Shown: one piece after another, positions 1-5,300 of the stretch
Layout: every line of letters starts with the position of its first letter
Numbering within the stretch: position 1 is the first letter of the stretch
NCBI GenBank assembly: GCA_028869035.1
Contig: JAGWTL010000075.1
Coordinates: 1 to 10,646 of the forward strand
Origin: Burkholderiales bacterium
Lineage (GTDB): Bacteria > Pseudomonadota > Gammaproteobacteria > Burkholderiales > Burkholderiaceae_C
Direction of reading: 5' to 3'
DNA length: 10,646 nt
Position numbers and translations under genes: made by a program
The notes under the pieces: generated by a model
Seen by the model: the letters and a program-made list of their open reading frames with translations, nothing else
What the model was told of the DNA's origin: nothing
The model's database searches: none

Positions 1-1532
1 CGCGTGCCCAGGCGGTGGCCGGCGACGTTGATCACGTCGTCGGTGCGGCCGAGGATGAAGAAATAGCCGTCCTGGTCGCGGATACCCCAGTCAAAGGTGC
101 TGTAGACCATCCTGCCGGGAATGCTCTTCCAGTAGGTGTTGACGAAACGCGCGTCGTCACGCCACACGGTCTGCATGCAGCCGGGCGGCAGCGGGCCCTC
201 GATGGCCACCACGCCCTTCTGGTTGGCGCCCTTGAGTTCCTCACCCGTGCTCTCGTCGATCAGCTTGACGTCGTAGCCGTACATGGGCACACCCGGGCTG
301 CCGAACTTGCTGGGCGCCTTCTCCACGCCGTTGGCGATGGTCAGGATGGGCCAGCCGGTTTCGGTCTGCCAGTAGTTGTCGATGATGGGCACGCCCAGCC
401 CCTGGCTGATCCACTGCGCCGTGGGCTCGTCCAGCGGCTCGCCAGCGAGGTAGAGCGCCTTGAGGCTGGAGAGGTCGTGTTTCTTCAAGTAGGCGGGGTC
501 CTGCTTCTTGAGCACACGCACTGCGGTCGGCGCCGAGAACATGCGCGTGACCTTGTACTTCTCCACCAGCTGCCACCAGATGCCGGCATCGGGCCGGATC
601 GGCAGGCCCTCGTACATCAGCGTGGCCATGCCGGCGATCAGCGGGCCGTAGACGATGTAGCTGTGCCCCACCACCCAGCCGATGTCGCTGGTGGAGAAAT
701 AGGTCTCACCGGCCCGGCCCTCGAAGATGTACTTCATGCTGGCCGCCAGCGCTACGGCATAGCCACCTGTGTCGCGCTGCACGCCCTTCGGCTTGCCCGT
801 GGTGCCGCTGGTGTAGAGCGTGTAGCTGATGTGGGTGGCATCCACCCACACGCAGGGCACTTGCGTGTTCAGATGCGACTCACGCAACTTGGCCCACAAG
901 TGGTCGCGCCCTGCCGTCAACGCCATGGGGGCCAGCTGGCGGTCCGCCAGCAGCACAGCCGAGGGCTTGTGCTTCGAGAGGCGTATCGCTTCGTCCAGCA
1001 GGGGCTTGTAGGCCACCACCTTGCCGCCGCGCGAGCCCGCGTCGGCGCTGACCACCACCTTGGGCTCGGCGTCCTCGATGCGCGAGGCCAGCGAGCCCGA
1101 GGCAAAACCACCGAACACCACCGAATGGATGGCTCCGATGCGCGCGCAGGCCAGCATGGCAAAGGCCGCCTCGACCATCATGGGCATGTAGATCAGCACG
1201 CGGTCGCCCTGCTCCACCCCCAGGGCACGCAGGCTGGCCGCCATGCGCTGCACCTCGGCGTGCAACTCGGCAAAGCTGTAGGTCTTTTCCTGATCGGTCT
1301 CGGTGCTCACGTAGATCAGCGCGGCCTGGTCGGCGCGGTCTTTCAGGTGCCGGTCCACCGCGTTGTGGCACAGGTTGGTGGTGCCGCCCACGTACCAGCG
1401 CGCAAAAGGCGGCTGGCTGTCGTCGCAGATCTGCTGGGGGGCCTGCTGCCAGTCGATCAACTGGGCCTGTTCGGCCCAGAAGGCCTCACGGTCGGTGATG
1501 GAACGGCGGTGGAACGCGGCGTAAGAACTCAT
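1..1532 (-). CDS. prpE: Propionyl-CoA synthetase PrpE (AMP-forming), C-terminus beyond window
   Basis: Acyl-adenylate-forming ligase that activates propionate to propionyl-CoA in the cytoplasm, normally feeding the methylcitrate cycle. The 510 visible codons start MSSYAAFHRRSITDREAFWA. The AMP-binding loop TSGTTGKPKG lies at residues 241-250, and the hinge-region motif GRTDDVINVAGHRLGT sits right at the window edge. The family is about 630 residues, so roughly 120 C-terminal residues, including the catalytic and acetylatable lysine region, are outside. The N-terminal FAxWxVGGTTNLCHNAVDRHL-type block favours PrpE over acetyl-CoA synthetase Acs, but Acs-like substrate range cannot be excluded. 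The ATG (1530-1532) is preceded by a good GAGGAG Shine-Dalgarno. No prpB, prpC, prpD or prpR lies upstream, so this copy appears to be transcribed alone from the AT-rich promoter region just upstream. Confidence 0.93.
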   Translation of the reverse strand, partial: MSSYAAFHRRSITDREAFWAEQAQLIDWQQAPQQICDDSQPPFARWYVGGTTNLCHNAVDRHLKDRADQAALIYVSTETDQEKTYSFAELHAEVQRMAASLRALGVEQGDRVLIYMPMMVEAAFAMLACARIGAIHSVVFGGFASGSLASRIEDAEPKVVVSADAGSRGGKVVAYKPLLDEAIRLSKHKPSAVLLADRQLAPMALTAGRDHLWAKLRESHLNTQVPCVWVDATHISYTLYTSGTTGKPKGVQRDTGGYAVALAASMKYIFEGRAGETYFSTSDIGWVVGHSYIVYGPLIAGMATLMYEGLPIRPDAGIWWQLVEKYKVTRMFSAPTAVRVLKKQDPAYLKKHDLSSLKALYLAGEPLDEPTAQWISQGLGVPIIDNYWQTETGWPILTIANGVEKAPSKFGSPGVPMYGYDVKLIDESTGEELKGANQKGVVAIEGPLPPGCMQTVWRDDARFVNTYWKSIPGRMVYSTFDWGIRDQDGYFFILGRTDDVINVAGHRLGT

Positions 1533-1567
1533 CCAGGCTCTCCTCGGTTTATCTGTCTTGGAACTGA

Positions 1568-1600
1568 ATTTATAATTATGGACATGCATCTTTCGGCAAA
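1568..1600 (-). promoter_or_regulatory. Probable prpE promoter region
   Basis: The 110-base gap between prpE and the DUF2784 gene contains a markedly AT-rich patch (1567-1580) in an otherwise GC-rich sequence. Read on the minus strand it gives overlapping -10-like hexamers (AATTAT, ATTATA, TATAAA), with TTTGCC or TTGCCG about 17 bases upstream (1594-1600). It sits 36-48 bases upstream of the prpE ATG, leaving room for a short leader with the Shine-Dalgarno. The exact hexamer pair cannot be decided by eye. ATAATTAT (1572-1579) is a perfect palindrome, probably a consequence of AT-richness. Confidence 0.5.
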
Positions 1601-1642
1601 CTGACGCTATGGGCGCATCTCTTGCCCCCAAAATGATTCAAG

Positions 1643-2065
1643 TCAAGCTTTCCGTCTTGTAGGCCGCCACCAGGGACGCGGCGGCCAGCGTCGCCAGAGC
1701 CACAGCACCAGCAGGCCGAACAGGGTGTAGGCCAGCACGAAGACCCAGGGCGGCAAGTCGTAGTACAGCAGGCGCTGCACCCAGTCTTCGATGAAGCTGC
1801 GCTCGTAACCAGCCAGCCGCGCCTGGCGGCGCAAATGGTTTTCCAGCTGGGTCAGGGGGCAGGTCGCGCCCAGCCAGGCCTGCAGCACCACGAAGGCAAT
1901 GGCCCCCAGATGAGCCCAGCGGAACAGCGGTGCCCTCACCCAGCGCCAGCCCAGGGCGCCGCCCAGCAGCACCGCCAAGGCCCCGCCCAGCACGAAAGCC
2001 ACCACTGCGGCATGCAGGGTGAGCACCGCGTCGGCCAGCAAACGCCAGAGCTGCAGGGTGTCCAT
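1643..2065 (-). CDS. DUF2784 family membrane protein
   Basis: A 140-residue integral membrane protein of unknown function. It matches DUF2784 in layout: an N-terminal hydrophobic segment after MDTLQLWRLLADAVLTLHAA (about residues 5-35), a second around residues 50-66, the signature CPLTQLENHLRR followed by AGYERSFIEDW, and a final hydrophobic helix near the C-terminus (WVFVLAYTLFGLLVLWLW) with a basic tail. I chose the ATG at 2063-2065 because it begins the conserved family N-terminus; the frame continues upstream to 2158, but that part reads as non-conserved, arginine-rich sequence. No Shine-Dalgarno precedes it, while TATCAT lies 9 bases upstream, so the message may be nearly leaderless. 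It is divergent from the Nudix gene. Family assignment is firm; function is unknown. Confidence 0.88.
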   Translation of the reverse strand: MDTLQLWRLLADAVLTLHAAVVAFVLGGALAVLLGGALGWRWVRAPLFRWAHLGAIAFVVLQAWLGATCPLTQLENHLRRQARLAGYERSFIEDWVQRLLYYDLPPWVFVLAYTLFGLLVLWLWRRWPPRPWWRPTRRKA

Positions 2066-2074
2066 GATGGCCGC

Positions 2075-2080
2075 ATGATA
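2075..2080 (-). promoter_or_regulatory. -10-like hexamer for the DUF2784 gene
   Basis: TATCAT on the minus strand ends 9 bases before the DUF2784 ATG. A start site at the usual distance would fall 2-3 bases before the start codon. No clear -35 is visible, and there is no Shine-Dalgarno. Candidate only, supported by the mirrored arrangement on the other strand. Confidence 0.4.
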
Positions 2081-2116
2081 GGGCCGCATGCGGCGCGGCC
2101 GCCAGCCGGTTTCCCC

Positions 2117-2122
2117 TACACT
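2117..2122 (+). promoter_or_regulatory. -10-like hexamer for the Nudix gene
   Basis: TACACT ends 7 bases before the Nudix ATG at 2130, so a start site at normal spacing would coincide with the A of the ATG, which is the geometry of a leaderless mRNA. The bases between (CCCTGGC) contain no Shine-Dalgarno. The -35 region is not recognisable. Confidence 0.45.
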
Positions 2123-2129
2123 CCCTGGC

Positions 2130-2675
2130 ATGCTGCACAGCCCCATCAAACACTGCAAGAACTGCGGCGTGGCCGTGGTCTACCGCATCCCCGACGATGG
2201 CGACACGCGCGAACGCGCCGTCTGCCCCGCCTGCAGCACCATCCACTACGAAAACCCGCTCAATGTGGTGGGCACCGTGCCCCATTGGGGCGACAAGGTG
2301 CTGCTGTGCAAGCGCAATATCGAGCCGCGCAAGGGCAAATGGACCCTGCCCGCAGGCTTCCTGGAACTGGGCGAAAGCACGGCCCAGGGGGCGGCCCGCG
2401 AGACCGATGAAGAAGCCGGCGCGCAGATCGAGATGGAAGGCCTGTTCACCATCATCAGCGTGGCGCGCGTGGGCCAGGTGCACCTGTTCTACCGCGCCAA
2501 ATTGCTGAGCGACCAGTTCGTCCCCGGCCAGGAAACCATGGAAGCGCAGCTCTATGCCGAGCACGAGATCCCCTGGGACGAGATCGCCTTTCGCACCGTC
2601 AAGGAAACGCTGGAGCGCTACTTTGCCGACCGCAAGGCCGGCCGCTACCAGGTGCACGACGTGGATCTGGTCTGA
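2130..2675 (+). CDS. Nudix hydrolase with N-terminal zinc ribbon
   Basis: A 181-residue cytoplasmic pyrophosphohydrolase of the Nudix superfamily, which cleaves nucleoside-diphosphate-linked substrates; the substrate here cannot be read from sequence. Residues 9-35 form a four-cysteine zinc ribbon (CKNC at 9-12, CPAC at 32-35), as in the Nudix_N_2 type found in bacteria and in plant FAD pyrophosphatases. The Nudix box spans residues 76-98: G76, E82, then RE at 90-91 and EEAG at 94-97, matching GX5EX7REUXEEXGU with all metal-binding glutamates present. The start at 2130 (MLHSPIKHCKNCG) places the ribbon at the N-terminus; a longer frame from 2088 adds only unconserved sequence. The gene is divergent from DUF2784 with a 64-base gap. 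FAD or ADP-ribose are plausible substrates by homology only. Confidence 0.93.
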   Translation: MLHSPIKHCKNCGVAVVYRIPDDGDTRERAVCPACSTIHYENPLNVVGTVPHWGDKVLLCKRNIEPRKGKWTLPAGFLELGESTAQGAARETDEEAGAQIEMEGLFTIISVARVGQVHLFYRAKLLSDQFVPGQETMEAQLYAEHEIPWDEIAFRTVKETLERYFADRKAGRYQVHDVDLV

Positions 2676-2724
2676 GCCCCTGCCCTCCGGCCGGCGGCGA
2701 CATAAACCCTTACATCTGCCCGTT

Positions 2725-2749
2725 TTTCCGGCTTTCAGAAGCCCGGAAA
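2725..2749. other. Hairpin downstream of the Nudix gene
   Basis: TTTCCGGCTT (2725-2734) can pair with AAG-CCCGGAAA (2739-2749) around a TCAG loop, giving about 10 base pairs with one bulged C. It starts 50 bases after the Nudix stop. No T-run follows on either strand, so it is not a standard intrinsic terminator. It could be a processing or 3'-end structure. Confidence 0.4.
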
Positions 2750-2766
2750 TGGGAGTACATTGACTT

Positions 2767-2808
2767 GCAGCATGCGAAAAGCGTGGGCTACTTCACGCCC
2801 CATGCTGC
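2767..2808. other. Two-tier inverted repeat before the 58-residue gene
   Basis: GCAGCATG (2767-2774) and CATGCTGC (2801-2808) are perfect 8-base complements. Inside them GCGTG (2781-2785) and CACGC (2794-2798) pair around an 8-base loop. The two stems nest with a small asymmetric internal loop, ending 20 bases before the ATG at 2829. It may be a structured leader or a protein-binding dyad. Confidence 0.5.
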
Positions 2809-2828
2809 GCCACCCAAAGACCAGAGAC

Positions 2829-3005
2829 ATGAAACGGCAAGAGCATTTTTGGAATGTCGACCTACGGGAAGTCTTCAGGGAATGGCTCTCCCAGCTCTGG
2901 ACTTTTTTCCTGACTTTGCTGACTTTCATCGGCATCGGCCTGCCCGTGCTGATCTCCATCTTCGTGCTGTGGTATCTTGCGGGCTTCCCACGCATCTCCT
3001 GGTAA
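2829..3005 (+). CDS. Small single-pass membrane protein, 58 residues
   Basis: A hypothetical small protein that I do not recognise by family. It begins MKRQEHFWNVDLREVFREWL, an amphipathic charged stretch of about 20 residues, followed by a long hydrophobic segment at about residues 26-50 (FFLTLLTFIGIGLPVLISIF) and a short tail AGFPRISW. That pattern predicts an inner-membrane protein with one helix or a tight hairpin. The reading frame is open further upstream (from 2760), but the 2829 ATG gives the natural N-terminus and the upstream part overlaps the inverted repeat. The Shine-Dalgarno is weak (CCAGAGAC). Coherent hydrophobic composition argues that it is real. Confidence 0.7.
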   Translation: MKRQEHFWNVDLREVFREWLSQLWTFFLTLLTFIGIGLPVLISIFVLWYLAGFPRISW

Positions 3006-3074
3006 CCACCTGAGGCGGTGGCGCCCTGACACTTCCACGGCGGCCCGCGCCTTGTCCGTGCAAAAGCGCCCCAA

Positions 3075-3314
3075 GTGAAAAACGAGTCTGACTTCCTGCA
3101 CGCCACGCAGGACCTCCCCACCGGCCCCGCCATCGTCCACCTGCCCCTTTACCGCGCCGGCTCGCGCGTGGGCTACCAGGGCCGCGAATACACCGTGGGC
3201 CACGTCGTCGTCACCCGCAGCCAGTTGCTGGTCTACCTGCAGGAACTGGGCAGCTCGGTGGACGCCGACAAGCTGCAAGTCACCCCTACCCGCATGGTCC
3301 TGCAGCGCAGCTGA
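3075..3314 (+). CDS. Hypothetical protein, 79 residues
   Basis: A small soluble protein of unknown function beginning with GTG (MKNESDFLHATQDLPTGPAI). No ATG is available in frame before codon 73, and no strong Shine-Dalgarno is visible, so the start is uncertain. The sequence alternates short hydrophobic strands (HVVVTRSQLLVYLQEL, LQVTPTRMVLQ) and contains GYQGREYTVGHVVVTRSQL, which reads like a compact beta-rich domain. It lies 69 bases after the small membrane protein gene on the same strand and 42 bases before the 3' end of the convergent tRNA-Arg. Codon use is typical of the window. The protein may be lineage-specific; I assign no function. Confidence 0.7.
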   Translation: MKNESDFLHATQDLPTGPAIVHLPLYRAGSRVGYQGREYTVGHVVVTRSQLLVYLQELGSSVDADKLQVTPTRMVLQRS

Positions 3315-3356
3315 GAACGACGGGCAAGGCACGCTCCAAAAAGAAGCCTGAGGAGT

Positions 3357-3433
3357 TGGCCAGCCCGGAGGGGATCGAACCCCCGACCCACAGCTTAGAA
3401 GGCTGTTGCTCTATCCAACTGAGCTACGGGCTG
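3357..3433 (-). tRNA. tRNA-Arg (anticodon UCU)
   Basis: On the minus strand, a 77-base cloverleaf including the encoded CCA. The acceptor stem pairs CAGCCCG with CGGGCTG, followed by discriminator G and CCA (complement at 3357-3359). The D arm is GCTC-AGTTGGATA-GAGC. The anticodon arm is ACAGC-CTTCTAA-GCTGT, with TCT at positions 34-36. The T arm has the TTCGATC loop. It resembles E. coli argU, which reads AGA/AGG, codons that are rare in GC-rich genomes. It stands alone, convergent with the 79-residue gene. Confidence 0.96.
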
Positions 3434-3668
3434 ACGAGAATGAAACAGGTGGCGGATCATACCGCCCGGCCCCGCAAAACACCGCGCAGGGACAAAACGG
3501 GGGCAGGGCCTCGGCCACGCCGGTCACGCCGCAGCTCAGCTTGAAGCGCGCCGAATTGGCAATGGCCAGCGGCCGCGCCGTCATGATCGGGGCTTCCTTG
3601 TGCCGCATGCCGATCTTGCGCAGATCGGGCTCGTCGGAGTGGCGCTCGCTCATCACCAGCGCGATCAC
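3434..3668. other. Non-coding or eroded stretch between tRNA-Arg and the IS630 relic
   Basis: No gene is recognised here. A 153-codon minus-strand frame (3411-3872) is open through it but enters the tRNA at one end and runs antisense to the transposase relic at the other, so it is not credible as a whole. Part of it (about 3530-3670, containing SERHSDEPDLRKIGMRHKEA) reads somewhat protein-like and could be eroded coding sequence. I cannot assign it to a family. Confidence 0.5.
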
Positions 3669-3908
3669 GCTCGAATGAGCCCGCGCATGATGGGCTAGGC
3701 CCTGAGCGTCAGCGCCAGCACCGTCATGCGGCATTGGCAAACGCACGGCCTGAAGCCGCACGTCGTTGGAGGCTTCAAGCTCTCGCGCGAGCCGCAGTTC
3801 GTGCAGCCGTTCGAGGATCTGGACCAGAAGCGCGCGCGACATTCTGCAAAGGTCATTCGTGCCAATCGCCACTTGAGTTCCAGACAGAATGAAACACTAC
3901 ACTGTTGA
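3669..3908 (+). pseudogene. IS630-family transposase relic, interior deleted and frameshifted
   Basis: Fragments of an IS630-type DDE transposase read in order but are broken. The helix-turn-helix and linker part is ALSVSASTVMRHWQTHGLKP followed by GFKLSREPQFV (3699-3806), typical of the segment just before the catalytic domain. A TAG (3696) interrupts a likely upstream continuation RMMG-ALSV. The sequence then jumps to the family C-terminus: RIWTRSARDILQ in the next frame (about 3815-3850), then after a one-base loss KVIRANRHLSSRQNETLHC and a stop at 3906-3908. The whole catalytic DDE core (roughly 200 codons) and the N-terminus are missing. This is an old, inactivated insertion. No terminal repeats or target duplication could be identified by eye. 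Confidence 0.88.
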
Positions 3909-3940
3909 AACCTTCATGAGTCATGGTGAGCGCCTCACAT

Positions 3941-3957
3941 CCGTTCAGGCTGAACGG
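3941..3957. repeat. Perfect 7-bp dyad upstream of hpd
   Basis: CCGTTCA (3941-3947) and TGAACGG (3951-3957) are exact inverted repeats around GGC. The dyad lies 32 bases beyond the end of the transposase relic and about 180 bases upstream of the hpd start codon. It may be a regulator-binding site, a small hairpin, or a leftover of the IS end. Confidence 0.45.
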
Positions 3958-4135
3958 CAAGTTGTCATGCATAAAGAAAACATCGACAGGTGCAGCACAG
4001 CACCCCCTGTCCATCCAGTATCCGATCATCGGCCAGCATCTGGCGCGCAGCACGCCTGGCCGGCCCTGCGCACCGCCGGCACGCAAGCGACGCGCCGGCT
4101 CAGGCACATCCCGACTCTTCTTCTGGAGGTCTCTC

Positions 4136-5293
4136 ATGGCTGAGCTGCTCGACAACCCCATGGGCCTGTGCGGCTTCGAGTTCGTGGAATTCGCCTCACC
4201 CGCCCCTGACACCCTGGAGCCCCTGTTCGAGAAAATGGGCTTCTCGCTGGTGGCGCGCCACCGCAGCAAGGACGTGCTGCTCTACCGCCAGGGTCACATC
4301 AACTTCATCGTGAACCGCGAGCCCAAGAGCCTGGCGGGTTACTTCGCGGCCGAGCACGGGCCCAGCGCCTGCGCCATGGCCTTCCGCGTGCGCGACTCCC
4401 ACCAAGCCTACGCCCGCGCGCTGGAGCTGGGCGCGCAGCCCGTGGACGTGCCCACGGGCCCCATGGAGCTGCGCCTGCCGGCGATCAAGGGCATCGGCGG
4501 GGCGCCGCTGTACCTGATCGACCGGTATGAAGACGGCAGGAGCATCTACGACATCGACTTCGAGTTCATCGAGGGCGTGGACCGGCACCCGCGTGGTCAC
4601 GGCCTGAAGATCATCGACCACCTCACGCACAACGTGTACCGCGGACGCATGAGCTTCTGGAGCCAGTTCTACGAGCGGCTGTTCAACTTCCGCGAGATCC
4701 GTTACTTCGACATCCAGGGCGAGTACACCGGTCTGAGCAGCCGCGCCATGACGGCGCCCGACGGGCAGATCCGCATCCCGCTCAACGAGGAGTCGGGCAA
4801 GGGCGGCAGCGGGCAGATCGAGGAGTTCCTGATGCAGTTCAACGGCGAAGGCATCCAGCACATCGCCCTGCTCAGCGACGACCTGATCGCCACCGTGGAC
4901 GCGTTGCAGATGGCCGGCGTGCCGCTGATGGCCGCGCCTAACGATATCTATTACGAGATGCTGGCCGAGCGCCTGCCCGGCCACGGCGAACCCGTGCCCG
5001 AGCTGCAGGCGCGCGGCATCCTGCTGGATGGCAGCACCGGCGCCGGGCCGTCCCAAGCCGGTGGCCCCTCTCAGGGGGCAAACGCCGAAGGCGCCTCGGG
5101 GGAAGCCCGTCCCACAGACGGCAAGCCCCGTCTGCTGCTGCAGATCTTCAGCCAGACGCTGCTGGGCCCGGTGTTTTTCGAATTCATCCAGCGCAAGGCC
5201 GACGAGGGCTTTGGCGAGGGCAACTTCAAGGCCCTGTTCGAGAGCCTGGAGCGCGACCAGATCCGCCGCGGCGCGCTGAAAGTGGGGGACTGA
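4136..5293 (+). CDS. hpd: 4-hydroxyphenylpyruvate dioxygenase with a ~25-residue linker insert
   Basis: Non-haem Fe(II) dioxygenase converting 4-hydroxyphenylpyruvate to homogentisate in tyrosine catabolism; cytoplasmic. At 385 residues it is about 25 longer than the usual 355-360. Two vicinal-oxygen-chelate domains are visible. The iron ligands are H162 (DHLTHNVYRGRM), H242 (GEGIQHIALLSDD) and E349 (GPVFFEFIQRK); the third is displaced by about 25 relative to the Pseudomonas enzyme (161/240/322). The extra length falls between GILLDG (294-299) and GKPRLLLQIFSQ (from 329), where 29 low-complexity residues replace the usual short loop; they come from a palindromic element. The ATG at 4136 has GGAGGT 5 bases upstream; the frame is open to 3923, but that part crosses non-coding sequence. 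No hmgA or Lrp-type regulator adjoins. It converges with the diguanylate cyclase gene, 7 bases away. Confidence 0.96.
   Translation: MAELLDNPMGLCGFEFVEFASPAPDTLEPLFEKMGFSLVARHRSKDVLLYRQGHINFIVNREPKSLAGYFAAEHGPSACAMAFRVRDSHQAYARALELGAQPVDVPTGPMELRLPAIKGIGGAPLYLIDRYEDGRSIYDIDFEFIEGVDRHPRGHGLKIIDHLTHNVYRGRMSFWSQFYERLFNFREIRYFDIQGEYTGLSSRAMTAPDGQIRIPLNEESGKGGSGQIEEFLMQFNGEGIQHIALLSDDLIATVDALQMAGVPLMAAPNDIYYEMLAERLPGHGEPVPELQARGILLDGSTGAGPSQAGGPSQGANAEGASGEARPTDGKPRLLLQIFSQTLLGPVFFEFIQRKADEGFGEGNFKALFESLERDQIRRGALKVGD
5040..5116. repeat. GC-rich palindromic element inserted in frame within hpd
   Basis: The insert contains two tandem hairpins: CCCCT-CTC-AGGGG (5065-5077) and CGCC-GAA-GGCG (5083-5093), then CTCGGGGG, which could alternatively pair with the first C-run. 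It encodes glycine-, alanine- and serine-rich sequence (GPSQAGGPSQGANAEGASGE) unlike the rest of the enzyme. The boundaries are approximate, set by the conserved flanking protein sequence. It resembles short GC-rich palindromic repeats that I recall as common in Comamonadaceae intergenic regions; no second copy was seen in this window. Confidence 0.65.
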
Positions 5294-5300
5294 ACCCGGC

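Noticed and set aside
15..1604. Long plus-strand open frame of 529 codons at the left edge
   Set aside because: It is antisense to prpE, whose conserved motifs are clear on the minus strand; its His/Gly/Ala/Arg-rich translation is typical of a shadow frame in high-GC DNA.
1638..2657. Long minus-strand frame of 339 codons
   Set aside because: It covers both the DUF2784 gene in a different frame and the Nudix gene in antisense; both of those have recognised family motifs.
3357..3433. tRNA-Arg as an integration site for an island
   Set aside because: Elements integrate at the tRNA 3' end, which here faces the 79-residue gene; the IS relic is on the 5' side, and no duplicated tRNA end or integrase was seen.
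3873..3903. TTGAGT / TACACT promoter candidate upstream of hpd
   Set aside because: It lies inside the C-terminal codons of the IS630 relic and the spacing is 19 bases; most likely coincidental.
3923..4135. 71-residue N-terminal extension of hpd
   Set aside because: The sequence is not HPPD-like, crosses non-coding DNA, and the ATG at 4136 has an optimal GGAGGT.
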